This document shows positions 12,608 through 24,485 of a stretch of 64,000 nt of DNA, piece by piece. How positions within the stretch are numbered: position 1 is the first letter of the stretch; every line of letters starts with the position of its first letter. The translations under genes and the position numbers were made by a program. This stretch comes from Narthecium ossifragum. Its lineage: Eukaryota > Streptophyta > Magnoliopsida > Dioscoreales > Nartheciaceae. Location of the stretch: contig OY986968.1 in the NCBI GenBank assembly GCA_963920575.1, forward strand, positions 8,983,485-9,047,484, in the 5' to 3' direction. The notes under the pieces are model-generated. The model worked only from the letters and a program-made list of their open reading frames with translations. It was not told the origin of the DNA and ran no database searches.

Positions 12608-13777
12608 TCATTTTGGAAACCTTTTGGCCGATGATCGGCAAAACTTTGGAGCAAAGACCACAGTGGTTGCTCTTGCAGGATCAAAAATCTCCGCTACGCA
12701 GTTCTTCATTACCTCACAGTTCTTAGACACTACCCTCATGGAATTGTTCACTTCCATGAACTGCAACGAACCATAATTACAATCATAGAATGAGGCTTCT
12801 ACTGCATGTGTTTCTTCTTTATATGACATATAATCGGCCATGACAGATTCCACTCCCCCTTTCGCATTCCACAGGAAAAGACATTGGTGTAAGGATGATG
12901 GTACACACCTACTACCATGGATCCAATCTCGACCAGGTAGCACATTATAACTTGTTGGTGAGTCCATCACAAAGAACGTTGTCATTCTGATAACACTTCC
13001 GACCTTGATATCCAAAGGCAAGATCCCTTTAGATGGTGTTGGTACTCCACTAAACCCTGTCAGTGTGATATCAACTGGGATTAAATCGGATTCCGCCTTG
13101 CCAAGCCGCTTGAGCATCTTGATCGGGATAACATTGATTGTTGCTCCCGTATTGATCAAAACTCTATTCACCGGGATACCATTTATCTCGGTCGTGATAT
13201 GAAGAGGATGAAGATGACGCGTCATCGCTTCTGGTGGCTTATCGAACATCACTTTGTCATCTGGAACATTATTCTTCTTCTGACGTTTGGCCGATGACGC
13301 CATTTCTCCCTGAATTGCTCTCCCTTTTACTTTGGCATCGATTTTATTGACTTGCACATCATTCACTTGAGGTTCTTGTTCATCGCCCCATCCAATAGGG
13401 ACAATTTCTTGTAATTTTGGCCGATAAGTATACTTAGCCAAGCCATCTTTTGTACCCGCTTTATACAACTCGAGGATAAGCTTCTCCTGTGATATGCTTC
13501 TTCTTGCCGCTTCTTCTTCGATCTTGATTGGTACCTCAACCCCTACTAGCTCAGTCTCTTCCTCTGGTGCTAAAGGTAATGGCTCTTCTTCATCGCCCCA
13601 AGCAGTTGGGACAATTGGTTCTGGCGCAGCTGGAACAATCTGAGTGACAACTTCTATCCTCTTGACCAGACGCTTAACATTTACATATCTATAGGCTCTC
13701 AGATAATCATATCGTCCACTTGGCTGCCCGCCTGGTCCTCCTGCTGGATCACCTTCGTCATAAAGTTGTTGTAGCAA
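12608..13777 (-). pseudogene. Tat protease region (389-codon open frame)
   Basis: The C-terminal half carries the aspartic protease: GIPVNRVLINTGATINVIP, then LTGFSGVPTPSKGILPL, then NVLPGRDWIHGSRCVPSSLH. The active-site triad reads NTG where DTG is expected, so the catalytic Asp is lost. The N-terminal half is acidic and low-complexity. It is the longest frame left in this element but could not encode an active protease. Confidence 0.85.
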
Positions 13778-14490
13778 TCACTCAGTATATATACCCCTCC
13801 TCCGGGCATCTTCTTTGATGTCAATCCTCTCTTCAACCTCTACATACTCTTCCTCTTCTTGATCAGTCACCAAGACCGCTGGTGATTGGTCGACGCCATA
13901 GTCGATCAAAGAGGCTCACGCTTCATGCTCATCGGCCATATCAAATATATCAGAATCACCCTCAACTGGACACTGTTGTCCAAGTCTGCTTGGAAGGATG
14001 TAATTGTTGATAATAACTGACAGTAATGTACCCAACTAAATCATATGATTACCTTCATCCCATTGTCATCGTCCTTCTTTGGATGACAAAACCTAATCTT
14101 TGAAGTTCCTTCTACCTCAGAACCAGCGGTGTTCTCCTCAAACTCCTCCACAGTATTGTCAGTCTGCTCCTAGCTACTGTCTTGAACTTGCTTAGCTCTC
14201 ATCATCTGACCATACTTCTTCTGGTATCGCCGGTATTGAGTCCGAGTCATCTCCTCAACATGCATCTGTCGACGAGTGGTAAAGCTGTAGTTGTACCATC
14301 TGTTCGGTGCATACGGTTGGGGTAAAAAACTTCTTGAAGCCATCGGCTGATAAAATTGTGGCCTAACCCTGGGTACTACTGGATGATTAATGTCCTTCTA
14401 GCATCTTGGACATAGGTGTTGTCCCATCTCTAAAGGCCCCTTACCCTTATTCTGGCCAAGTCTTGTGAACACTCCTGGACGATCATCGTC
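13778..14490 (-). pseudogene. Tat gag C-terminus / linker, degenerate
   Basis: Fragments such as KGPLEMGQHLCPRC and MTRTQYRRYQKKYG are readable on the minus strand but separated by stops. They match the conserved gag-to-protease spacer of Tat elements. Confidence 0.55.
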
Positions 14491-15750
14491 CTAAGTCTCA
14501 TCGATCACAATCTTAAACTTTGGAAATTTAAAGTTTGCCACATCAGTTAAGACCATCGTGGCTTCCACTTTCTTTGGAAAGGGATCGGTGTCAACCCACA
14601 TACCCTTGTCCTGAATCCTGCCAGAATCAATAGCATCCTGCAAGACATTACGAAAAATCAAACAACCATTAGTGTGATGAGACCAAGCATTATGCCATTT
14701 ACAATATCCTTTACCATTAATTTGATAAGTGTTTGGCATAATGTGTCTATACTTCAGTTTGATTTGTTTATCTTTCAATAGTTGATCAAAAATTTGATCG
14801 GCTTTTGAAATATCAAATGAAAACTTTCTTAATTGATGTTTATCATCCTTAGCTACTTCCTTACTCTTAAGCTCTCGCTCAAGCCTTGCAAGTGCCTTTC
14901 AAGTATATGATCGGCCTTTTAACAACTCAGCCAAACAAACATCGTCCATATATGGACATTCTTTACCAGTTTCCTCGACCTGATGAACATCATAGTTCAA
15001 ATCTTTGTAATATGTTTCTCGTGAGGATGATTTCAGTTGATCCTCTTCTCTTAATAATTGCTCATAGCGTATGGCGCTAGTTTGCAATTGAAAGAGGTCG
15101 ATAAAATCTCTATCTTGGAATTTTTTCTTAAGTTCAAAGGCTAATCCACTTTGAGCTATTTTAACAAACTCCCTCTCAAGTAAAGGGATAAAGCATTGAC
15201 TCCTCGCTCTCTTAAACCTTTGTAAGAACGATTCTACATCCTTATCTGGCCGCTGTCTCAATTGAGCTAAATCGGTCATTGTGATTTCTAGTTCTGTCTT
15301 TATAAAATTGTGAATGGAAAGCATGTTCCATTTGTTGCCAATTCTGTATGAAATTGGACGGCAACTTAATGAACCATGAATAGCCTACTCTAGAAAAAGA
15401 GCTGGGGAATAACCTTCGTTTGACATAATCATTCACTTCTCCACATTGCATGGAAAATCTCCCTATATGTTCAATGGTTGACGTCTCGTCTACACCATAG
15501 AGCATAGTGAACTCTGGAACTTTATAGTTCCAAGGAAATGGATACATCTGATCAACCCAATCAGGATAAAGTTTTCTATAAGTTGGACGAGTAGCTGGTC
15601 ATCCTAAAACCATTTGTTCTTGTAATATCTCGGCCACTTGCTCTCTTAGAACATCGACTGGGTTATAAAGAGGATTATTATACACTTGTTCATATTGATC
15701 ATTCACCGGTCGAGCATTATATTGAGGTCCATCATGTGGTCAATAATAAT
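14491..15750 (-). pseudogene. gag: Tat gag core, fragmented
   Basis: Three overlapping frames hold one gag. 15242-15547 has PWNYKVPEFTMLYGVDET and GYSWFIKLPSNFIQNWQQM. 14899-15324 has LAQLRQRPDKDVESFLQRF. 14491-14778 has the zinc-finger-like YCKWHNAWSHHTNGC and IQDKGMWVDTDPFP. Frameshifts near 15300 and 14800 separate them. Confidence 0.8.
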
Positions 15751-15753
15751 TTG

Positions 15754-16689
15754 CTAAGGGATATCGCCCATTCTCGGGTCGTTGAAATTATTTCCCATTG
15801 GCCTAGGATCCTGCCCACCTACTTGGCCAAAATTATTTTGTCCATTCCATGGTCCATTATTTTGACCACCTAACTTACTGTTTTGGCCGATATTTTGGCC
15901 ATTAAAAGGGCCATTATTTGGACCATTAAGAGGAAGAGGATTAGTTGGATTGTTAAGAGGTGCACCACTAATTGGTATCCCCATCAGTGAAAATACGTCA
16001 CCTTGTACAGGTGGTGGATTTGGCGATGTATATGATCCAGGTGTTTGACCGATGACTATCGGTCTTGGTCCATTGTCAATCGTTATTGGTCGATGTTGGT
16101 TAGAACTATTCTGACCAATTTGGCTATTTTGACCAACTGCATTTTGGCTAGTCGATGGATTGGTCAAAAGCACAACTCCAGAATTGTTTTCAGGCCCAAT
16201 TATGGTATTTGACGGAAACACATGACCGATACCATTATTTTGAGTAGGATTTTGACCGATAGGAATAACTGGTATGGTCGGCCTAACAACGTTTTGCTCA
16301 TGATTCATGTAAGGCAAGGTCGTGTTTATAATGTTCTTCATGGTGTCCATGAAAAGCCTTAAAGCTAGGGCGATATGGTTGGCCATTTGTTGATTGTTAG
16401 CATGCAAAGGTTCTTCAACCATAACATTGGCAGTCCTAGCAGTTATAGTTTCATGATCAGGAAAGTTTCTAGTCGATGGTTCTCCTCGCTCAATAGAGCG
16501 ATATACAACCCTATCGCGATATTCTATTTGAGGTTGTTCAATGGGTGATGGATTGACCTGTTCATTTCCACTAACTGAATTTTGAACATGTAGGGCATCA
16601 CCGTGATCAGCGTTTCCTCCACTGCTATGAGTGTCTAGTCCAGTACGAGTGATGACCATACCATCTGGTCCAACTTGACCAATTTCCAT
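15754..16689 (-). pseudogene. gag: Tat gag N-terminal region, 311 codons
   Basis: The frame opens with ATG at 16689, 16 bases after the primer-site motif. The first half is polar. The second half is rich in Asn, Gln, Gly and Pro with short repeats of the NGxNxGQNN type. It is likely the disordered N-terminal arm of gag. It ends at a stop just before the core gag frame. Confidence 0.65.
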
Positions 16690-16704
16690 GAAAACTTACA
16701 CAGG

Positions 16705-16718
16705 GTCCCACCGGGCAT
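16705..16718 (-). other. Primer-binding-site motif of Tat
   Basis: On the minus strand the sequence reads TGCCCGGTGGGACC, close to the ACGCCCGGTGGGAC motif that follows the 5' LTR in Tat elements. Confidence 0.55.
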
Positions 16719-17816
16719 GCAAAAAAATATTAGCATGGAAATCTGACCGTTGACTGGTCAAATGGTCAAGGTAAAAATTACCTAACACTCAAGAAATCAT
16801 GAGATTGTGATATGGATAAACTCCTTCAAACTTTGTTCAAACAGAGGTGTCAAGTTATACAGAAACCTGGATTGAACCTAATTTAATAATCTAATAAACA
16901 CTAATTATCAAAATCAAACCTAAATTAATCTTAAATTAATCTACTGAAAACGGGAAAATTATCTAAAATTGTTAAGTTAATCTAGAAAGTAGTAAAGATC
17001 ATCCTAAATTACTAAACCAAGGAAAAGATAAGTTAAACCTACTGTTAAAATTAATCTAGTTTAAAGTACGAAAGCTCTTAAATTAAATTAATCTAAAGAA
17101 AATAGTAAAGAAAGCATCATAAAGATCTAATCCTACGGAATTTAGCTAAGAACAATAATAAAAACTACATTATGCGAAGAGAAAGAATAAAGATTAGAAG
17201 AAACGTACTCATTTCATTAAACAAATTAAAGTAACTTACATGAATAAGAAACATATTGAAAAAAGACATCATGCTTATAGGCTCTGGATTTGATTTGCGA
17301 GAGAGATCACAGTGAAAGAGAGGACTATTTATACTAAAGCGGTTAAACTATCTGGTAACTCCCGCTCAGCACGTTATCCACTATCTTCCATCTTTCACTC
17401 TTGATAAGCCATGTGTCCCATGTTCTCCGACCTTTTCACATTTCACCGTGTGCCCCATGTTCTTCGACGTTTCCACATTTCACCGCGTGTCCCATGTTCG
17501 ACGTTTCCACATTTCTCCACGTCACGGTTTGATCGATGACGGTTGCATCTGGGCGATGAGCTTTCCTTGTGTTGCCAGGTCCTAATTTTGGTCAATGATC
17601 GTTCTTAAGTTGCCATGTCATTCTTCTTGGCCAATGCTTCTTTTGTGTAAATCATCATCGCCCATGATCGATGTTTCTCTTATCTCTCTTCATTTGGTCG
17701 ATGGCTTCCTACATATTATTTCATATAATCGTCCAGTTAGATTAGAAAAATCATCGACCATTTTTATTAAGGTAACGTGTCAACCATTGATTGGTTAACC
17801 ATTATTTTGACGAACA
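16719..17816 (-). repeat. 5' LTR of the Tat element, ~1.1 kb
   Basis: On the minus strand it begins TGTTCGTCAAAATAATGG at 17816 and ends next to the primer site. A minus-strand TATA box lies at 17326. Boundaries are inferred from TG..CA ends and the primer site because the partner LTR is outside the window. No GATCGATC cluster is present. Confidence 0.65.
17326..17333 (-). promoter_or_regulatory. TATA box of Tat 5' LTR
   Basis: The minus strand reads TATAAATA within an AT-poor stretch, about 640 bases before gag. Confidence 0.5.
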
Positions 17817-17867
17817 CCTACCATTCTAGATTTTAGGCATTGAGAAGTTACATAGCACTTCATTTTA

Positions 17868-18453
17868 GAGCCTGTTTGGTTGCTGAGAAGTGAGCTGAAA
17901 TGGAGTGACTTTTTGGGGAGTGATTTCACTAGAGTGACTTTCTAGGGAGTGACTTTCTGGGATTTTCTGAGTTCTAGCATTTGATTAGTGCTTGAAGTGG
18001 AGATATGGTCACCCCCAACTGTGGGCAATTTCAGGAATTTTTAATAATTTAATTTTTATTTTAATATTTTAATAATTAAAATATTAAAATAATATTTAAA
18101 ATTAAATTATTAATATTTTAATAATTTTTAAATTAAAATGTTAAAATAATATTAATTTGGATGATGTGGACCAATCACGAGGTGACACGTGACATGTGGA
18201 GACCCACTTATATTAATATTTTATTACAATACGATATTATTAATATTATTTGTCACTTCCCGGCGAGCCAATTCAACGACTTCGGATAAAAATCGCCCGA
18301 AGTCAAATCCAAAAGTGGAAGTTAAATTTACCTTGAGGTGAAATAGGTTGAAGTGACTTTAATCTCATTTCAATGTCACAAAACAACCGAAGTGGTTGGA
18401 GTCATTTCAAAAAAAAGTGACATCAGTTTCATCTCAAGCCAACCAAACACACC
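17868..18453. mobile_element. MITE-like non-autonomous DNA element
   Basis: The left end GCCTGTTTGGTTGCTGAGA is matched in inverted form at 18431-18453 (TCTCAAGCCAACCAAACAC), giving an imperfect ~20-bp terminal inverted repeat. Length is about 590 bp, there is no coding capacity, and the centre is extremely AT-rich (18040-18160). Target duplication is not clear. Ends rich in TGTTTGGTT are common in Tourist- and hAT-like plant MITEs; the superfamily is uncertain. Confidence 0.6.
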
Positions 18454-18458
18454 GTGTT

Positions 18459-18541
18459 GGAAAAGATCCATATGCTTCAAGTCAAAAGTCAAATGTGATG
18501 GAAAAGATGGATATGCTTCAAGTCAAAAGTCAAATGCGACA
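18459..18541. repeat. Direct duplication of 41 bp
   Basis: GGAAAAGATCCATATGCTTC followed by AAGTCAAAAGTCAAATG occurs twice back to back, with two or three differences. It lies just right of the MITE. Confidence 0.8.
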
Positions 18542-18639
18542 AACCTGTAGACTGAGAATTAAATAGTCTATACACCTTTGTCTTCTCGTTTCCTTTCTTA
18601 GAAGCACTATCCCTTCTTAGTTCTTAGAAACAATAACAT

Positions 18640-19055
18640 AAAGGTAGCTGGGAAATTATCAAAATGGGGTGGAACCTGACTTGCTTTGGCTGACCGTGTG
18701 ACCCTCGTCAAACATGTCCTCCAAGCACTTGTGGTTTTGACCATGTCTGCCACCCATATTCCGAAGGCCGTGATGGAAAAGATCGATATGCTTGGCCAGT
18801 CGTTCCTGTGGGCCGGGCAATGATGAGTGACCTCTGTTCTTAAGTGGAGCAAGTAAGGACCCAGATGGCTGATGGAGGGCTGTCAATCCGGGATGTTGCG
18901 ACTTGGCAAGAATCACTCAGGATGCAACGCGTATTCTGCCTTCTTCCTCAACACGAGTCGCTTTGGAAACAGGTGGTCCGAGCAAAGTACAGATGGCAAG
19001 GGATATTGCCCTCCTTTGTACCGAGCAAAGCGTCCTCTTCTTGGACGGCGAGATT
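18640..19055 (+). pseudogene. LINE ORF2 fragment: end of reverse transcriptase
   Basis: The readable protein includes LALADRVTLVKHVLQAL, then KAVMEKIDMLGQSFLWAG, then DGGLSIRDVATWQESLRM, then LWKQVVRAKYRWQGILP. This follows the plant L1 order 'LAGRVTLIxSVL ... FLWxG ... GGLGIRDL ... LWxxVxxxKY'. Stops and frameshifts are present. The last 30 bases run into the copia LTR. Confidence 0.8.
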
Positions 19056-19333
19056 GTTGAAAAACTGAAGATGAATCGGATCACCTTGAATCCACTTGTG
19101 ATGGTGAACACAATACAAGACAACAAGAAAGAAGAAAGCACACACACACAAAAACACATCAGGATTTATGTGGAAAATCACTCGGTAAAATACCGAGAGT
19201 AAAACCCACGGGCGGAGTAGGAGTGTTTCACTAAGAATCAAGGACTACAAAGCTTTTCATCTAGAGGAGAACAAGACCTCTCCCTCTAGTGATTTTGTTA
19301 TCAAAGACCATGATTAGGGTTACACACCAACCC

Positions 19334-19341
19334 TATTTATA
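19334..19341 (-). promoter_or_regulatory. TATA box, copia 3' LTR
   Basis: TATAAATA on the minus strand, conserved at 36043-36050 in the other LTR. The nearest GATCGATC hairpin begins 58 bases upstream in the element's sense. Confidence 0.6.
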
Positions 19342-19399
19342 TCCACTAATTAACCCACACTCAGATCAATCTGGACCACTAATTTTACCCCGGATGCGC

Positions 19400-19700
19400 A
19401 AAGGATCGATCTTCTTGGATAGAAAGATCGATCCTTTCATTCCGTAGAATTGGCCGCCCCGACAAAGATCGATCCTCTTGAGTATGAGGATCGATAATCC
19501 AAAAACATGCTCTCTATCATGGAAAAAATCGTTTGAGAGGATCGATTCTTATAGGGCATAAGATCGATCCTTTTCAACACAACTCTCTGTCATGGGATCC
19601 GGACTGAGAGATCGATCCTTATAGGGAAGAGGAACGATCCTTTCCAGCACAGCTCTCAGTCATGGGAAGAGGATCATTCCTTTCCAAGCAATGGATCGAT
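19400..19700 (-). repeat. GATCGATC hairpin cluster, copia 3' LTR
   Basis: The first unit has perfect 14-bp arms, AAAGGATCGATCTT (19400-19413) and its reverse complement (19424-19437), with a 10-base loop. At least three more pairs follow up to about 19700, some decayed. The cluster lies wholly upstream of the minus-strand TATA box. Confidence 0.85.
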
Positions 19701-19830
19701 CCTTTGTCTTCCTGCACCTTATTTGTCTCCTTCTTCTCCTTCTTTCGCCGTACCCAGTTGCTTCAATCAACTGGGTTTGTTTGTTGAGGCCTCATGAGGA
19801 TAGAACCCCAACAAACTCCCCCTTCTCGAC

Positions 19831-20503
19831 TCAGGAGGACTCCATTCCAGCTATTTCCCTGCATAGCTGGAGCTTTTCCTTTGGCAGTGGTTTAGTCATC
19901 ATATCTGACGGATTTTCGTCTGTATGGATTTTCTGAATCTGCAAATGCTTCTCTTCAAGTGTTTCACGAATCCTGTGATATCTGACATCAATATGCTTGG
20001 ACCACGCATGAAAGCTTGAGTTCTTTGACAAGTGGATGGCAATCTAACTGTCGCAGTGAACTGTATAGACATCTTGCTTCAAACCAAGTTCCATAGTGAA
20101 CTTCTTCATCCATATCATTTCTTTGCAGACTTCTGTAGCAGCAATGAATTCAACCTCTGTAGTTGACAAAGCCACACACTTCTGCAGTCTTGATTGCCAT
20201 GCAACTGCACCTCCTACGAATGTGATGAAGTAGCCTGACACCGACTTTCTTGTATCTACATCCCTAACCATGTCAGCATCTGTGTAGCCATCTGCACAGG
20301 TTGTCTACCTCGAAAGCATAGACAGAGTTTAGAGGTTCCTCGAAGATACCTGAATATCCACTTTGCTGCTTCCCAATGTTTGCGTCCCAGATTTGAGATG
20401 AATCTGCTAATAACTCCAACAGCATGTGCTATATCAGGCCTCGTGCACACCATCGCATACATCAGACTTCCCACGGCTAATGCATATGGAATTCGGCTCA
20501 TCT
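19831..20503 (-). pseudogene. Copia RNase H and end of pol
   Basis: Minus-strand pieces show SRIPYALAVGSLMYAMVCTR and PDIAHAVGVISRFISN (20256-20501), then VDTRKSVSGYFITFVGGAVA with WQSRLQKCVALSTTEVEFIA (20044-20271), then IRETLEEKHLQIQKIHTDEN with PSDMMTKPLPKEKLQLCREI (19831-20031). This is the standard copia RNase H ending. One frameshift (20260) and a stop (20042) break it. Confidence 0.88.
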
Positions 20504-20516
20504 ACTTCTTGCTTTT

Positions 20517-21948
20517 GATGAGTCAATAAATATTCATAATTAAACCCCTTAATTTACCTTTGTTAGGCTTAGAGTGTTTGTATTTGATAGTTTGTTAGTT
20601 GATTTCTGGTTTAATGAAGTTTCAAGTTAGAAAGTACAAAAAAGGCTTAATATGTTGAAATACACTGCTCTGTCGACTGTTAGCATAATATTCACCAGAA
20701 ATTATTCTTAGGTCCAAATATTCTGACATTTGGGTGACATCTAGAAGACATCAAGATGTACAACTTCCATGTTGGACACTTTCAGAGATTCCTGATGGAT
20801 TGATAGCAGTTTTGAAGAAGATGAAGATATTTAGCTGTTGGAAGACTGGTCCGTCGACGCCTAGGAGAATATTTGCCAAATATTCTAGATAAGTCCAAAT
20901 GTTGTCAAATATTCGGGATCTGACAGAAGACTTCCAAATCTACATCTTTCGTGTTGGACTCGTTCTCAAATTCTGGACGGGGTGAACCCAGTCGCGACTG
21001 GAAGAAGCTGTCAGGTTCGAACCAGGAAATCCGAGTTCACTAGAGGTCTAACTCAACCCTAAAACCCTAATCCGGGAATTAAGATATAAAAAGGGTTTTG
21101 TGGCTGGAAAACGGGGAGCCTCCATAGAGAGAAAAAGAGACATTCAGATTGGAGAAGAAGACGGAGATGCGGTGTGGATCCCTAACCTTCTTCATCGAAA
21201 ACATGGCTCTCATTCAAGAGATGAGTGGCTAATCTCTTTACTTAGGGATCTCATGAAGCTTTAGTGTAGCTTCTTTGTATTTTCTAATTTGATTCTTGTT
21301 ATCTTTTCAAAGACATGATCCTATGAATATGGTTTTATTTTATAAAGAGTTGAGGGAACAGAGTTCCTCGACGTACATTCAGACCTACTTGATTGCTGTG
21401 CTTGATGGTAGAGATTCGTAGGATGGTTTTTATGTTGCTTTTGTGTATGCCTTTGAGATAATCTATGCTAGATGAAGATAGGTTGTACTCAGATTAAGTT
21501 CGAAGACAATCTATGCTAAGTTTGGATAGGTTATGCCTTAGGGAAGCAATAGCATTATTTTAGGGATTCATGTAAGCTTAAGAAGCTATGAATCCATAAT
21601 GTCGAGATAAGAAAACAAGAGGATAGCTAGAGAATACAGGAAGTGAAACTAAAGTGGATTAAGTAATCCCAAGGTTTTCTCTCAGTGATCTACTTCAATT
21701 TCATTAATTGCTTTCTTAATTAGTTTTAATTAATCAGTTCCTAAAAATCCCAAATCAATCCTTTTTCGCTTTAGGATAAGAGTGTTGAGAGTTAATTCTG
21801 GTGTTTCTTGTTAGTCAAAGTTTTCCCTGAGGACCGACCCCGTATTTCACCATTATTCTATCTTATTAATTTAGTGTTGAAAGAAAGGTTTATAAATTTT
21901 TAAATTGCGTTTTGCATACGTTTTAACGACGACGTTTGTGAGCGATCA
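20517..21948 (+). mobile_element. Solo LTR, Ty3-like, inside copia pol
   Basis: It begins TGATGAGTCAATAAATATTC and ends GAGCGATCA. It is flanked by GCTTT and ACTTT (4 of 5 bases match) and splits the copia frame between QSPKDDES and SRIPYALAVG. The TGATGAG start, a TATAAAAA box at 21085 and a GAGGACCGACCCCG block near the end resemble Athila/Tat LTRs. It has no internal region and no GATCGATC cluster. Confidence 0.78.
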
Positions 21949-22250
21949 ACTTTCATCATCCTTGGGACTCTGCTCCTTGCTCAATCTGTGATGAGCTGCG
22001 AGCGGTGTTCCGACAGGCTTTGCATCAGTCATCCGAAAGCGTTCCAATACCCTTTCGATGTACTCCTCCTGTGATATCCATAGCTTCTTCAAGTCTCTGT
22101 CACGAATGATCTTCATCCCTAAGAACTTCCTAGCCTGTCCCAAATTCTTCATAGCAAAGGATTTGTACATCTCCTGTTTCAGCTTCTGTATCTTCTTCTT
22201 GTCCTTTCCAACAATAAGCATGTCATCAACATCGAGAAGAAGAATGAGAA
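21949..22250 (-). pseudogene. Copia RT C-terminal part
   Basis: The minus strand reads LLLDVDDMLIVGKDKKKIQK and FAMKNLGQARKFLGMKIIRD. The catalytic box is DVDD where copia elements have YVDD; both Asp are kept but the Tyr is lost. It is bounded by the solo LTR on one side and the Tekay LTR on the other. Confidence 0.85.
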
Positions 22251-24282
22251 TGTGAGGACCCGTCCCTCTACTCATGTGGTTCGCTGTGGGCCGCAAGGGC
22301 AATTTGGTAAATTGCGCCTTGTCGGCTTGTTTCATACTCGCGTGTGTACACACTTACCATGTTTGTGGTAATGTTGGGCTAGAATGGTTAGTGGGACCCA
22401 GGATCGAAAGATCCGGGCTTGGGCTTGAGTTCTTTCCCAAGTCTAGCTTTTTGGGCAAATCGGATCGATCTTCTCTAGCTAAGAGATCGATCTTCTTGTG
22501 CCAGAAAGTCAAGCTGAGTTCGTCATGAGAGATCGATCTCTTTTGAGGAGAGATCGATCCCTCATAGGTCAGTTCGTCCTCCCATAAAGCAGACTCAGCG
22601 GATTTTCTTAAATCCCTTTTGAAATCCGTGGATCTAGAGCTCAAATCTGCCGATTTTGAAGGAGTTTAAGGAAGATCCAAGGCCTAGCTGCTTGGATTTA
22701 AGCTGCTTTTGCTTAGGTAGGGATTCCTACCTACAATCTTTTCGGGTTTTTGGTTTTTCCGGTTTGATTATGTTCTTATGCTTAGATCTCTTAATATGCA
22801 TGTTGGTTTTCCGTGATTTCACCGATTTTGGACTCGTGGGATCTTGATTTATCAGATTCCAGAGTTTTGATAAGTTTGGATGTATTTTCCGACCGTATTT
22901 CTCGCTGGAAGTACGCCGGAGAACCTATCCCGATCGATCCTTCTGGGTTGGTCATGCTGCGCCCGATGAAGGATCGATCCTCTGCTTGGAGAAAATCGAT
23001 CCTGGGTCTTGGGTAGCATGGTTACCCTGCGTCGCGAGGAAGATCGATCTTCCTATGACGAAGGATCAGTATGCCGGTTTTTCTTACCGCTTTATACCTT
23101 GTACATATGTTTAAGCATATTAGCCCTATAATAGGGGCAGTGGTGAACCGGGGGAGTGATGACTCCCAGGATGTTTAGAATAAACAGGCGGGTAGCCCTA
23201 CAGCTTTTCCTAGCCTTGCATGCCGGCATGCGCCGAGGGCTTTATCTGTGATATATGTGAGTTGTTGTTTACGGGTTTGCTTCCTGATGCAGGTACTGTG
23301 TTGGACTGCTGACAGTTGATGGTGGTACCACTGTAGCAGCTCCTAGACCTTTCATACATGTTCACCACCCCGGGGCAGTAGGGTACCGTGCCCATACCTT
23401 GTTATGTATATCATAACCTATTGTTGCATGTTTATCTATATTATCCTGCGCATGTTCATAGCATGCATTGTGTTGTGCATTAGTTGCATCTGTGTAGGGC
23501 ATTGCCGATCCAGGGTTTTCGGGTAGCCCGGATCTAGCTCTAGGACCGTTGCGGGTAGCTTGGTCCAGGACTCGATTTGTAGTATTCAGTCGATTTCGAT
23601 GATAGGGTTAGGTGACCTGAATACATGTTGTTTGATGTTTAGAGGTCCTGTCCTTTCCAAGTCGTATCCGAGGTGTAGCCGGAGTCCGGTGTTCTTAAAC
23701 TCTTGGGAGGATGAGTGCCTGCCCAGCAGTGTCCTGGCCCGCCAAACAGTGTTCTGTGTCTTGTTGAGAGTATGCAGTGTTTTGGGCCTGCGTTCACGGA
23801 CTATTGGTAGGGTTATAGGACCCTTGTATACACTTAGGGTAGACTTGGGGGCGACACTGTTGTGTTCCCTCCCTTGTGAGTGTCGTAGTGTAGTATCCCT
23901 GCTGAGCTTAGTGCTCACTCCTACCCGGGCTGCGTTTTGCAGGTGCTGGCGCTAGTTCTTCTTCGGTCGCCCCTACCGGGCTGGTGTTTGGTGACGTGGC
24001 GGCGTCTGGCGGTGCTTGAGGAGCGGTGATCCCAGTCTTACCTTTTGTTATAAATAGTCTCCTATGGGAGTGATAAATGTATAATTTCCCTGTTTGAGGA
24101 TTTTGTATTATATATCAGTTTCTGTCTTTGAGGTTTGTAATTGTATGTTAATACAGGATCAATATGAATTGCTAGGGTAATCACTACGATTAGAGGGAAA
24201 CCTCGCCAAAATTTCCGCAGTAGGTTAGGTTCCGCTTCGCGTCGCCCGGCCCGGTTGGGCCTATGCGGGTCGGGGCGCGACA
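22251..24282 (+). repeat. 5' LTR of Tekay, 2032 bp
   Basis: It starts TGTGAGGACCCGTCCC and ends GGGGCGCGACA. Compared with the 3' LTR it keeps a ~49-bp block at about 22275-22323, which holds the GCAATTT-GGT-AAATTGC hairpin at 22299-22315, but lacks about 170 bp of the downstream GATCGATC array (partner region about 30053-30247). Palindromes remain at 22460-22560 and 22930-23055. Confidence 0.92.
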
Positions 24283-24285
24283 ACT

Positions 24286-24297
24286 TGGTATCAGAGC
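24286..24297 (+). other. Primer-binding site, tRNA-iMet
   Basis: TGGTATCAGAGC is a perfect 12-base match to the complement of the plant initiator tRNA-Met 3' end, 3 bases after the LTR. Confidence 0.95.
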
Positions 24298-24485
24298 ATA
24301 AGCTGTAGATCCCATGGAGTTAGGATTAGGTTCGGTTGAGATTGAGCGTGGAATGGGTAAGTTCTATGTCTAGAACATCCATGCATGCTCTCCTTGTGAT
24401 GTGTTATGTCTTCCGCGTTATTGTTCTAATGTTTGTTTTGCCGTTTTGACGAGTGAAAGCTCGTTTGCTGTTGGTGATCGTGCAG

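Larger units (their letters stand above)
9378..17816 (-). mobile_element. Tat-lineage Ty3/gypsy retrotransposon, degenerate, 3' part missing
   Basis: On the minus strand the order is LTR, primer site, gag, protease, RT, RNase H, a second archaeal-type RNase H, integrase. The dual RNase H is diagnostic of the Tat branch. The element is cut inside the integrase C-terminus at 9377/9378 by the Athila insertion; its 3' end should lie left of the window. All domains carry stops or frameshifts. Confidence 0.88.
19056..19813 (-). repeat. 3' LTR of the Tork-like copia
   Basis: It starts TGTTGAAAAACTG and ends CCCCAACA, and aligns along its length with 35762-36517. The minus-strand polypurine tract (GGGGGAGTTTG) is next to it at 19814-19826. 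A minus-strand TATA box is at 19334-19341. Point differences between the two LTRs are numerous, so the insertion is not recent. Confidence 0.88.
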